Assembly: GCA_036927565.1 (NCBI GenBank)
Contig: JAYESD010000005.1
Span: forward strand, 91,924,301 to 91,988,300
Reading direction: 5' to 3'
Origin: Tuctoria greenei
Taxonomy: Eukaryota; Streptophyta; Magnoliopsida; Poales; Poaceae
DNA length: 64,000 nucleotides
Under the pieces are notes generated by a model that did no database searches, had not been told where the DNA came from, and saw only the letters and a list, made by a program, of their open reading frames with translations. The translations under genes and the position numbers were made by a program. Shown piece by piece: positions 19,657-32,400 of this stretch (position 1 is its first letter; every line of letters begins with the position of its first letter).

Positions 19657-21171
19657 ATGAAAGCAATGAAGAAGTTGTTTGGAAAGAGGAAGGAGGCTGC
19701 AAGCTCAAGCCATGGTGGAGAGTCAAGTGCACGCTCCTCTTCTGTTGCTACAACAAGTTCACGAAGGAGGAGTGTAGGATAGGACACTCCCATGGGTGAG
19801 AGGAGCAACCCACACCAACTTCTTCGAGACTACGACCTCGACATCCAAAGTGAAGTTGAAGATCAAGCACGCAAGCTCCTACAAGATTGTGAGTTTTCTC
19901 AAACGAAAGCTTATGATCCAGATTTGACCTCCAAAATAGGTATGGATTCCGAATACTTTTCCATTTGACATGCATTAGGATGGGAAAACTTTGCTCACAT
20001 AGAGGAGAAAGGTTCACGCCTTCTCTCCATACAATTCCTTTACACACTCAAGATAGGTTTTGATGGTATTACTTTTAGAATATTTCAAAAAGAATACAAC
20101 ATCATATGGAAAGAATTAAGTTAAATCTTAGGCTTCCATAAACGTTGTTTGCTAGATTTAGACGATTTGCCTAAGTTTAACAAACAAAGTTTTTAGCAAG
20201 ATTTAATTCGTGAGGTCAGATGTAGTGCACCTAGAAATAGCCACTTGCACAATCCTACTTTACACTTCATGCATAGATGGGTGGCTATGACTATGTTCCC
20301 TAGAGGAGATGTAAGGATAGTGCGTGATGATGAGCTGAAATATTTTATTTGCCATAATTAAAAATATAAAGTTGCTCCAGTTATTGCCATGATGACATAA
20401 TGGTTAGATTACATTCCAAGGGTAGGGCCAATTGAATGTACTTCATTGATTACTCGTATTGCTACTAGGGTAGGAGCACTAGAATATTCTTCATTTGAGT
20501 ATATTGGAAATGAAAGAGAATTAATTGATGAAGGTTATTTAGTGCAAGGACATACCCTTAAGCATGATCAAGATGGCTCTTTGATATTTTATTGTCCCGA
20601 TTTTGTCAATGAAATTCGTTTACCTAACCCGAATTATCAATTGTACAAACGTCGGAGGCTAACCATTGACCTACTTCCCATCAAGAAGGCCATAAGAAGT
20701 GATGTCTCTAGCAGGGTAGCTAGAAGCCATACAAGGAGAGCGGCCATGCCCCCGACAACCTCCACGGTCCATGAGTACGAAGAGGAAGAGAAACCAACGG
20801 GTGATGCACCCGGATGGACTCAACCTCCTTGGCATGGATGGTCAGGTGCCACATGGGAAACACCCATATCCACTTCAAGATCTAGCAGCTTGCCTCCAAC
20901 ATCTATGAGAAGATGTCGTTCCACTTCGGCTAGAAGTCATCGTGACTATAGCCAAGGAATGATGGAGCTCTCTAGATGTATGGAGGAGCTTGAAGTAAGG
21001 ACAGGTCACATCTACAACACACTTCAAGAGCATGTCCAAGGTACCCAAGACTGGCAACAACACATGGATGCTCAATTCACCAACTTCAACTCCACGCTAC
21101 AACAACAACAAGCCGATATCGCGGCATACTTCCGTCATCAAGGGTTCAACCCTCATCACAGAGGTGAGTGA
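19657..21171 (+). pseudogene. Athila ORF1-like protein, several stops, AthH
   Basis: One reading frame of about 505 codons from ATG 19657 (MKAMKKLFGKRKEA) to TGA 21169, interrupted by at least six stops (first near 19780). It has a basic Ser-rich start and an acidic stretch (DYDLDIQSEVEDQARKLL). The middle domain has NPTLHFMHRWVAMTMFPRGD followed by DELKYFICHN, which recalls the Athila ORF-1 family (family assignment by memory, moderate). The last part (20446-21171) is open and ends in a Gln-rich coiled segment. The role of such ORFs is unknown; Gag-like or particle-associated functions have been suggested. All stops share the frame, so decay is by point mutation. Confidence 0.6.
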
Positions 21172-22585
<1,414 letters not shown>

Positions 22586-22604
22586 GGATAAGCTTGGGGG
22601 AGTT
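22586..22604 (+). other. Polypurine tract of AthH
   Basis: GGATAAGCTTGGGGGAGTT lies directly before the TG of the 3' LTR. The AAGCTTGGGGG word is typical of Athila/Tat-type elements. Confidence 0.8.
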
Positions 22605-24146
22605 TGTTGACGGCTATTATATACCAATTTCACCCATCAATATAACTCAATTATGTGAAGGAATTGTCATTTCTTGCACGCATCACCTTTCTATTTAACC
22701 TATTTCTACTTGTTCTTGGAGAAAGTAGTGCATGCAGAGATTCTATACAGAATTGAAGTGAAACAAGGGGATGAATCCTATAAAATATCATTCCAGGCAA
22801 TCAGGCGATGCCACAGTGCACCACATGGATCAAATGGCCCACAGACAGAAGTATTTGAGTCCATCCAAAGGTGTAGCACCGGTATCATAGAATGGTACCC
22901 ACCTGTCAGTCACCTAGAGAAAGAACTGGCCATTTGGAGCCAGGACCAGGTCAGCCGACCCCCCTAGTCAGCCGACTACTTCCTGGCGCCAAACGTGGTC
23001 AAATGCCACATGTTAGCTCCTATCGGCTTGAAGAGGTCATAGGTGACTGATTCATGCGCTTTTGGTGGTGGGAACCAACCCTTCTCCAAGCTATGAATAG
23101 GACCCCTCACCTCTCACTTCAACACACACCACTTGAGTATTCATCCATTGTATCTACTACTCTCCATAGGTTTAGAGGAGTATAGGTTGAAGAAAGGAGA
23201 GTCTCTAGTCCATAGTCCAAGTAGGAGAGGAGTAGGAGTCTCTTCCCCATTTCCAAATGGGAAAGGTATGTCTCCCTATTTGTATTTTTGACTTTATTCT
23301 TAATAAAGATGTTATCTTTAGTCTTTCGTTGTTCATATACTTGGATGAAGCATTTCTTGTTTGATTGTGGATTCCATATACGTGGTAGAAGTAGTATTTC
23401 TGATCGTGCTATACCATGCTCATTACATCATCATAAACACTATAAACCTCCACTATAGTCTAATTAGCTATGATATGATTACGTTAACATGAGTCACTTG
23501 TGCTATGAATTAACATTGGTTCAACGATGATTCAGTTAATTCCCTTAGGATGGCTTGTGCCTAGGCTCTCAATATAATTACTTAATATGCTAGCATGGTG
23601 CTAGGACAGAGAGTAGGTGGTGACAGCCCTATCTGTCCTTTGTACTCCTCCATGTTCTGCTATGCCACAAGCTCTTGGCGGGAGTCGCCTAGTGTTGCTA
23701 CGGGTAAATCCGTGCCCGATATGTTAATCCACTTAGCATGAGAATTCATAATTAACATGATCATTAGTAACTAACTTAAGCTATATTATGTACATTAGAA
23801 GCATAGTAGAAGTATCTACCTAACTCTTAGCCTAGTCCCTCTATTACCTCTTTTATCCCCGTAGGATAGAATGCTCTTGTGTTTGTCACACTACCTCCAC
23901 TTATCTATTATCCCATCCTTGCTAGAATCCTACATAGACCAACCTAGCCTCTCCATTTGTTGATTGCTTTACTTCCGCCTAGCCTTCCTTTGGGAAAATA
24001 TAATGACACCATTTGAGAATACTCTTAAAAGGGGAAATGTTACATCGATAGTTTTCGTTCGCTTGCGGATTATAAAACCTACCAACAAGCATTTCTAGCA
24101 CCCCTGATAGGGATGATTTGTTAGTAGTGCATAGGAAATATCAACA
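22605..24146 (+). repeat. 3' LTR of AthH (1542 bp)
   Basis: TGTTGACGGC ... TATCAACA. The TATA position reads CTATGAATAGG (TATAAAT lost by one change). It shares the decayed primer-site copy near its end (about 24077-24112) with the 5' LTR. Confidence 0.88.
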
Positions 24147-24705
24147 TCCGACACCTATGCATACTAGTCCGTATTTATTGGGTTTAAACCCTAGCCAGCT
24201 GCCAGGACAGCTTCTTCTTCCTTTCACAATCGTCTTGCCACTCTCTCTCCTCAAACCCTAGCTCCCAAGGTGATTTTCACTTTTGACCACCAAAATCAAA
24301 AGTTCCTCCACCAGAACTCTCTCCCTTGGCGCGAAGCATCCCTCTCCGGACTAATCTGGACTCTGCTCCCCCTTCAACCTCAAATCTTTGATTTTTCAGT
24401 AAAAAATGCACTTAACCCTAGTTCCCATCTTTCCTTAAATCTTGCTTATTTTTCTTAATTCCTTAGGCATACATTACATTGCTGTATGTATTCCTATTGT
24501 ATTCCTATCCTTGTAGCATCAATCTTTGTTAGATTTGCTAGAACAGGAAATTAGGGTTCACACATCAGACTGGACTAGTCCGGTGCTTGGTGCGGACAAG
24601 TCCACACTCTGGAAACGGCCAAGTCCGATCCCCTGATATTTTGAATCACTAAATTCCCGTCTCCAAAAAGTCTACATATCATTCTTACCGCTCCTTGTAT
24701 TCTGC
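24147..24705 (+). other. SireG1 spacer before the accessory ORF, second half
   Basis: No coding frame. It looks like a 5' leader: AAACCCTAGC words, a CT-rich stretch, and a possible 5' splice site CCAAG|GTGATTTTC (GT at 24271-24272). A possible acceptor TGCATGTCAG lies at ~24703-24712. Palindrome-type sites: ATACTAGTCCG (~24160), GGACTAGTCCGG (~24573), CGGACAAGTCC (~24593) and CCAAGTCCG (~24619). Confidence 0.5.
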
Positions 24706-26280
24706 ATGTCAGGCACGATGTTGTCCACTTCATATGACAGCATGTTTGACTATGAAGTCGAGCGTGAATGTGCAAGAGTTGAAAGGGCAAAGGAAAGGGT
24801 AAGCAAGAAGATACATGACTTCAAAGCCCACTCCTCTCCTCCTGATGATGTTCTTCTGAGAAAGAGGAAAGTGGTAGTAAAGAAAGTATTGAGCAAGGAT
24901 GATGCTGGTGCTAGCTTTACCGTACCTAGAAGGAGCACCAACAAGGGAAAAGGACTTGCAAGTGGTCCCATTGGTCCCCTTAAGATGAAGTCACCTGTGC
25001 AGCACAATAGGCATCCTTCAGAAAATGACTTCATGGGGAAAGGAAACGAGTTGGCTGACAAGTTCAAAAAAATAGAAGTTTATGAGCAGCCAAAGCAATC
25101 TGCTAACCCAAGATTTTGGAGCCACATCCATGCTGACTAAGCATGTGTATATTAAGATGAGAAATCCGGTGGTTGCTAGTCAATGGGTGGACATGACTTA
25201 TCTACAATCCAAGAACTGTCAAGCATATCATGAAGTCTTGGAGGCGTTGGAGAGGCATGGCTTGAATGATCCTCTATTCTTCCAATATAATTGGAACAAT
25301 GAAGTCATCACTCAATTTTACTCTACTCTCTACTTCGCCCGTGATGATGGGGATGAGATGATTTGGATGACACATGGATCCAAGTATAGTGTAACTTATG
25401 AGGAGGTTGCTAGGATACTTCACCTTGAAGGTATACCATTAACAATGAGCTTGTGATTCACAACTTGAAGCCTTTGGAGAAGGATGAGCTAGAATTCCTC
25501 TATGTTACAAGAATACCATACAAGGCACCTAACACAAAGTACTTGAAGCCATTATTTGCCATTCTTAACAGAATTTTGAGGAAGACTGTTGCTCCAAAGG
25601 ATGGAGATGCAGGGACAATTCAAGGAACTCTAAGGACCTTGATGAAAATTATAAGCAAGAAAAGGACCTTCAATATCTTTAAATATATCTACAATGACAT
25701 TGTGAACATATCAATCACTCCAAATAGGTCCTGTGGCTATGCACTTTACATCATGTTCATGATTGAGAAGGTCACCGGCCTTGAGTTTGTTAAGGATGCT
25801 AAGTACATTGGCCTCAAACCCCAGAAGCCTACAGTCTACACTGTTCTCTCTGCTCCTGCATCACCTGCAGTGGAACAGAGATCTAAGCATGCTCATGAAG
25901 GCACAAGGACTCCAGCTGCTACCTCTGCTCCTCCATCCTCCAAAGAGTCCTCCAGTGGTGTGGTGAAAATGCTCTCCTCCATCTTTGCATCCTGCCGCAA
26001 AGTAGAAATTAAGCAAAGCGAGGAAAGTTTGGCTAGAAAGAGACATCAAAGGTATATGAAGGCAAACATCAAAGCAATATGTGAGAAGGTAGATATTGAG
26101 CTAGTGGGATCACCTCAAATCTCAGAGGAATCAGAAGAGAACATCACAGAGATGACACCTCTCATGGAGCAAGAATTAGCATTCTTTGGACTAGCAGGTG
26201 TCTCCTCAGCATGCACATGACAATGAAGATGAAGATGAAGATAGAACTGAGAGTGAGGGAGGGAGTGGCGACGAGTGATT
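24706..26280 (+). pseudogene. Accessory ORF downstream of SIRE pol (plant transposon protein type), frameshifted
   Basis: About 520 codons spread over three frame segments: 24706-25085, 25082-25456 and ~25440-26215. A final frame change leads to an acidic tail (EDEDEDRTESEGG) ending near 26278. The centre has ITQFYSTLYFARDDGDEMIWMTHG and YEEVARILHL, matching the pattern of the 'putative plant transposon protein' domain found after pol in SIRE-type elements (by memory). The start is basic with a short coiled stretch (CARVERAKERVSKK). The position equals that of the env-like ORF of SIRE, but I see no signal peptide or membrane helix, so a surface role is not supported. Two or three indels inactivate it. 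Confidence 0.65.
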
Positions 26281-26314
26281 TCCCTCAATGATTCCCTTTT
26301 TGGTGCCTTGATGC

Positions 26315-26423
26315 CAAAAGGGGAGATATTGAGACTAATAGTATTTACTTGTAAGCCTTAAGGACTAGTGATCATGGACATGTATCTTAAATTTCAAATT
26401 ATAGTTATCTCTTTGGATGTGCC
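26315..26423 (+). repeat. Polypurine tract and start of the SireG1 3' LTR
   Basis: CAAAAGGGGAGA (26315-26326) is followed by TGAGACTAATAG at 26330, a plausible LTR start. TekD cuts the LTR at 26424. A further 78 bp of probable LTR lies at 36796-36873, beyond TekD. Confidence 0.55.
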
Positions 26424-26724
26424 TGTGACACCCAGTTCCGAAAATGAACCAAGTGAACGTATATGTGTGCCCAGGACGTTCAACACACATACACGAGTGC
26501 ATTCACAAAAGGATATACAGAAAATTACCACAGAACAAGATTAATTAACCACTTTTATTACACAATTCATAATATCCTCAAATACAAGCTCTAATGATTA
26601 TTAATGACAAGTTTGAACTAATACAGCGGAAATAAACTAAATAAAGCAACTAAGCAGCTAAGCAAAAAGGGTATATCGCGCAGCTCCAATCAACACCACA
26701 GGCAAGCTGACGGCAGCACACTGC

Positions 26725-27976
26725 CTAGAACTCCGCATTATCAACGTTATACCCCCAAATCTGACCTGCACCTGTTGGTGGGGGAATTGCAAGGGTGAGT
26801 ACATATTGTACTCAGCAAGTTGCAAAAGTATAACATGTAGCTGATACAAATGACGAATATAATAACAGCGAAGTGCTGAAAGTACATTAAAACATTTGAA
26901 AAGCAATATATTATATGTATGTGAAGTAAACCCATCATAAACCATGTAGTCATCATAATACCAGTATATAATTCATTACCATCATCCATCACCATTATAC
27001 CAGATTTCACCATTACCATTAACCATATCCATTGCCATAAACCATAAACCATAACTAGTACCAAACCATAACCAAACCATCCCAAATCCCAAGTTTCCCT
27101 CTAATCATGGAAGTGGTCCAGGTGCTCATAACCGGGAGCACAACTATCATGATAGTTTTAATACTCTGCAGAGTTTGTACCACTTTACCCACGTGTTTAT
27201 GATTTCATCACCTTTCGATGACTAGAACCTCTATTATGTCGTCGCACACTTTCGTTGGTGTGTGGCCAAGAGATCACAAAATAGCCTTTACAAAGAGCTA
27301 CTAGCATGTACGGACCCACTGAGGTTTCACCGGTGGCGATGTCTCCAACTGAGCACATCTTTAACCAAGGGCCCCCTCTTGTGCCATTCGGATCCCAGGG
27401 AGTCCTGCCACACATCCAAACCCAATCTGACTCCTCTTCCCCGGTGCGCCAAATGATCCATGCAATACTAGCAAAACCCTAATTAATCAGCTACGCCGCA
27501 CCCATACTTGGCCTCGTGGTGGCACTGTTGTCCTGTCATATTCTTGCATGAACCGGTCCTTAGATCTAAAGCAAGCAACCGCCATGTCTTCCAACCCATC
27601 CACATACCAGGTTTGCTTAGATCACCCATTACTATATCATATTAACCAATTCATATTAACCATAATCTCATTAATGCATAATTAAATGGTATACTTGTTT
27701 TCCCATCCCAATTAATTAAGTGAAGCAAAAAGGTAAATGTCCTTCCCGACTCTCTACCATGTATTCTAGGTGACAAGGGTGGTTGAACAAAGCTAGTAAA
27801 CTCCCTATCATAAGAATTCCCATCAAAATGACACAAGCATGCAATTTTGAAAGCAAAACATTTATTGTAACAAATGAATAAATGTGTTTAAGGACACTTG
27901 CCTTGCTCTTAGGCTTGGTTTTGGTTTGGGTCAAATTCTTCAAAATCCTAGTGCCGGAGGTCCTCCAGAGCACTCT
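26725..27976 (-). pseudogene. LTR-borne gene, last two exons, TekD 3' LTR
   Basis: Predicted minus-strand exons are 27976-27902 (75 bp) and 26771-26725 (47 bp). The first follows CACTAG, begins with two codon bases and ends in phase 1 before GCAAGT, as in TekE and TekF. Its codons (ESALEDL..DFEEFDPNQ) follow the same acidic pattern, with two stops. The last exon follows CAACAG, keeps the frame and ends NAEF-stop on TTC-TAG. An upstream first exon is not resolved; a Lys/Arg-rich open frame at 28554-28372 is the candidate. Confidence 0.45.
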
Positions 27977-28616
27977 CTAGTGCAAATACAGCTAAACCGC
28001 TCAATAAACATACAAGACAAGAATTACAACCAATAAGTGCACATATGTTACTCAATATTACATTATATGCATGATGAATGCAATTGCGAAACAAAACTTG
28101 TTAATGAGTTGTTAATGATGTTCACTAATCATTTATAATGGTTAATAACAAGTCTACACAGGTTTGGAGTTGATTCGAATAAATTTAGAATTAATTCAGC
28201 AGAAAATAGTCAGCAAAATTGGACTAGTCTGCTTGGGACCAGACTAGTCCGCCCTTCGCAGAATCGGCGAATTAGGGTTTTCTAGATCGACATGAATTTG
28301 GAGAAACAGGGTTGAATTCACGTGAGAAAGAGAAAATAGAAGGTGTACCATGTGTTTAGAACTCCCATAAATCAAGGGTTTTGGAGGCAACACTTGGATC
28401 TTGACGATCTAGGGTTGATGAAGAAAACTTGATGGAGGATTGGTGGTGAAGAAAGAAAAGTCGATGGAGATCTTTCTTGGTTGATCTTCTTTCGTTTCCT
28501 CCTCTTCTTCTTCTTGCTCGGGATCTCCTTCTCCTCCTTGGTGGCAGCTCTCACGAACTAGGGTTTGGGTTTTGTTCAAAGGTGGCAAAAAGATGTGAAA
28601 ATAGAGTGTTGGGATG

Positions 28617-28624
28617 TTTATATA
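28617..28624 (-). promoter_or_regulatory. TATA box, TekD 3' LTR
   Basis: Minus strand TATATAAA. The same box is at 36176-36169 in the 5' LTR. The palindrome array begins about 165 bp upstream of it. Confidence 0.7.
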
Positions 28625-28789
28625 GAGGTGGAGAGCTAGGGTTTGATGGGTTTTGAGTTTTAGAGTGGGTGGAGGCCGGTGTAGGGTCCTACATGGGCTC
28701 CAAAAAGGGTTAGACACGACGTCCTTAGGCCAACTTAAGGTAAAATCCAAAAACACATCGTGAAACAAAAGATCAACTCAGAATCACGA

Positions 28790-29095
28790 TAACCGGACAA
28801 GTCCGCGAAAGGCTGGACTAGTCCGAAGTTAGTCAGAGAAGAAAACGGATAAGTCTGGACTATATCGGACAAGTCCAAACTTAGTCAGAGAGGAAAACAA
28901 ACAAGTCTGGCGAAAAACGGACAAGTCCAGATAAGTATAGGGACTTGGCAAAATTTCATGGAATTGGGATACCAGACTAGTCCGCAAAGGACCGGATAAG
29001 TCCGAAAGTGGTACAGAGAGAAAAACGGACTAGTCCGCAGCAAGAAAGGACAAGTCCAAATAAGGTAAGAGAGAAATCGGACTAGTCCGCACTTC
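28790..29095 (-). promoter_or_regulatory. Array of CGGAC-NN-GTCCG palindromes, TekD 3' LTR
   Basis: About twelve degenerate sites of the forms GGACAAGTCCG, GGACTAGTCCG and GGATAAGTCCG in ~300 bp of U3, upstream of the TATA box. They are separated by purine-rich spacers (AGAGAGAAAAAC). Perfect palindromes CGGACTAGTCCG occur among them. Confidence 0.8.
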
Positions 29096-29214
29096 TCAAC
29101 TCTTTTGAGTGTGGTTTTGCTCTAAGTTTATTGTAACTCATTCCTTTTTATGTGGATTAATGTTAAACATGTATATGAACTTATGCAATGCATGATGCGT
29201 GAAGATGAGGGACA

Positions 29215-29232
29215 AACCTACCCCCCTTAAAA
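29215..29232 (-). other. Polypurine tract of TekD
   Basis: Minus strand TTTTAAGGGGGGTAGGTT, directly before the 3' LTR. The same AAGGGGGGTAG word occurs in TekE. Confidence 0.85.
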
Positions 29233-29239
29233 TGAATCT

Positions 29240-32200
29240 CGCCCTCGAGATTCGACGCAAAGAGAAGAGATAGGGAAATTCCTTCTTGAGATCATCTTCT
29301 AGCTCCCAAGTTGCCTCTGATTCTGTGTGATGCTTCCATTGCACTTTACACCATCGAATCATCTTGTTTCCTATGACTCTCTCCTTGGTTTCTAAGATTT
29401 TGACCGGTTGCTCGACATAAGTCAAATCTGTCTCTAATTCCAAATCTTCCATTGGCATTTGTTCTTCCGGCACTCTCAAGCACTTCTTGAGCTGGGAAAC
29501 ATGAAAGACATCATGTACATTAGAAAGATGAGCTGGCATCTCCAATTTAAATGCTACTTTCCCTCTTTTGTCCAAAATCTTGAATGGTCCAATGTATCGA
29601 GGTGCTAGCTTGCCTCTGATATTGAGCCTCTTATGACCTCTCATTGGTGACACCTTGAGGTAAAAAAATCTCCCACTTCAAAGGCTAAGCTTCTCCGCCT
29701 ATTATCCGCATATCATTTTTGCCTTGATTGAGTAGCCCTCAATTTTTTACGAATGATCTGAACTTGTTTCTCAGCTTTTTGCAGCATGTCACGTCCAAAC
29801 ACTTGATTTTCTCCTGTCTCATTCCAGAACAAAGGTGTCCTACACTTCCTCCCATATAGTGCTTCATTTGGTGACATCTTCAAACTTGCTTGGTAACTAT
29901 TGTTATATGAGAATTCCGCATACGGTAAGCTTTTGTCCCAACTCCTTCCATGCTTCAAGGCACAAGCTCTTAACATATCCTCTAAAATTTTATTGGTCCT
30001 CTTGGTTTGTCCGTCCGTTTGATGATGATATGCTGAGCTGAAATTTAACCTTATTCCCAATGCTTCGTGTAATTTCTGCCAAAACCTGGAGGAAATTGAG
30101 AACCTCTACCTGATGCTATCTTCTTTGGTACTCCATGTCGGCACACAATATGCTCCATATACAATTGTGTCAGCTGTATTGCAGTATACTTGATCTTGAC
30201 GGGGATGAAGTGAGCTGACTTGGTTAACCGATCCACAATAACCCATATGGAGTCATAAGAGGACTAAGTACACGGTAAACCAACTATAAAGTCCATATCA
30301 ATTTCTTCCCACTTCCATTCTAGAATCTTTAATGGCTGCAATAATCCAGCTGGTCTTTAATGTTCCGTCTTGACTCGTTGGCACACATCACACAATGCGA
30401 CATATTCAGCTATGTCCTTTTTCATGCTAGCCCACCAATAACATGTCTTTAAGTCCTTGTACATCTTTGTACAACAGGGTTGAATTGAGTGTGACAAGTC
30501 ATGTGCCTCTTTTAATATTGTCTCCCGAATATGCTTTACATTAGGCACGACAATCCTCTTTCCAAGTCATAAGGTACCATGGTCATCCTCATCAAACCAG
30601 AATTCCCTTCCCTCTTGGGTCCTTTCCTTGATTTCCTGAATTTCCTCATCCTTTGTTTGACCCTCTCGAGTCTCCTGCTCCAAGGTTGGATTTAACTCCA
30701 TTATCCCCATCTCATTCACAAATCTGAGATTCAATTGTCAAACTATTTACATAACTCGGATGGTAATTCTCAAACCGTGAGCTTGTGGCTTACTCCTTTC
30801 CTACTCAAGACATCGGCCACTACATTAGCCTTCCTTGGATGATAATTGATCCCCACATCGTAATCCTTGATAAACTCCAACCATCTCTGTTGCCTCAATT
30901 CAGGTCCGTTTGTGTGAATTTGTACTTGAGACTCTTGTGATCTGTATAAATTTCACACTTATGTCCAAGGATATAGTGTCTCCAAATATTCAATGCCTGT
31001 ACCACCGTTGCAAGTTCCAAATCATGCGTTATATAATTCTGCTCATGTTTCTTCAATTGTCTCGATGCATAGGCTGCCATTTGACCTTCTTGCATGAGCA
31101 CACATCCAAGTCCTTGTCTTGATGCGTCGCAATATATATCAAAACTTTTGCTCACATACGGCAATATCAAAACTGGGGTTCTAGTTAACCTCTTCTTTAG
31201 CTCCTCAAAACTGTCTTGACAAGCTTGAGTCCATTGGAAAGCTTTCCAATTCATTAACAATTCTGTCATGGGCTATTTTGGAAAAGTCCTTGATAAATCG
31301 ACGTTAATATCCAGCCATTGCAAGAAAACTCTGGATCTCCTTTACATTCTGCGGTGACTCCCATTTTAGAACATCTCTCATTTTTCCTGGGTCAACTGAT
31401 ACTCCTCCTCAAGAGATAATATGACCCAAAAAATGACACATCTTTCAACCAAAACGTGCACTTGCTGAATTTGGCATACAATTGATGCTCCCTCAATTTT
31501 CTGCAACATGAGCCTCAAATGTTTCTCATGCTCCTCCTCTTTTCTTGAGTAGATCATAATGTCATCAATGAACACTACAACAAATTTATAGAAGTACTCC
31601 ATGAAGAGCTTATTCATGAGGTACATAAAGTGCGCAGGTGCATTTGTCAATCCAGAGGACATAATTGTATACTCATAAGATCCATATTGTGTCTAAAAAG
31701 TTGTCTTAGGTATGTCTGATGGCCTAATCTTCATTTGAAAGTATCCCGACCTCAAATTAATCTTGGAGAAGACACAAGCACCCTTCATCTGATCAAACAA
31801 ATCTTCTATGTGTGGCAATGTGTACTTATTCTTGATAGTCACCTTATTGAGAGCTCGGTAATCCACACACATGCTTTGGGATCCATCCTTCTTGTCCACA
31901 AAGAGTACGGGTGCTCCCCAAGGTGAAGAGCTTGGGCGACTGAAACCCTTCTCTAGTTGCTCTTGAATTTGCTTCTTGAGCTCCGCTAACTCCTTAGGAG
32001 GCATCCTATATGGACTCTTAGCTATAGGTGCAGTTCCAGGTACTAAATTAATTACAAACTCAATGTCGCGATCAGGTGGCATACCTGGCAACTAATCTGG
32101 AAACACATCCAAGAATTCACATACCATTGGAATCTCCTCAATTGCGACACTGTCTATGTGATTCAGCTCCAATTGCTTCGGTGCTTGTTGAGATGCTTCA

Positions 32201-32400
32201 AACTCTATGCTGATCCCTTCCTCATTGGTCAACTTCACCATCTTCGTGGCCCATTCAATAACTTCATTGTGCTTCCTTAACCAGTCCATACCAAGTATAA
32301 TGTCCAATTCCTAAGAATCCAAAACAATTACTTTTGGACATACTATATTTGTCATCATCTTTCCTCCAAGAGACTTAACAAATAGATTATACTTCATATG
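29240..32400 (-). pseudogene. pol: pol (PR-RT-RH-IN) of TekD, many lesions
   Basis: Minus-strand order: end of protease (DIILGMDWLRKHN, 32307-32270); RT start (32091-31693, GTAPIAKSPYRM, SSPWGAPVLFVDKKDGS); RT palm with F-I-D-D (about 31572-31561); RNase H (31269-30895, DASRQGLGCVLMQEG, TDHKSLKY); integrase zinc part (30548-30357); DDE core pieces (30236-29713, AYHHQTDGQTKRTNKILEDML); C-terminal GPF and chromodomain-like end (29653-29240, APRYIGPFKIL, HVSQLKKCL). At least six stops or shifts break it. The H-H-C-C metal ligands survive only in part (His replaced near HSIQP). Function in a live relative: polyprotein for reverse transcription and integration. Confidence 0.85.

Larger units (their letters stand above)
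26424..29214 (-). repeat. 3' LTR of TekD
   Basis: Minus strand begins TGTCCCTCATC (29214) and ends GGGTGTCACA (26424). Compared with the other LTR it lost four bases at its start (GTGTTATA versus GACA in plus view). It contains the palindrome array, TATA box, LTR-gene exons, conserved block and hairpin. Confidence 0.9.

Noticed and set aside
24706..26280. Envelope protein gene of SireG1
   Set aside because: Right position for an env-like ORF, but no signal peptide, membrane helix or cleavage site can be seen.
26747..27085. Hydrophobic membrane protein on the minus strand
   Set aside because: A CCAT-rich LTR stretch (27000-27080) read in one frame; the other LTR breaks it.
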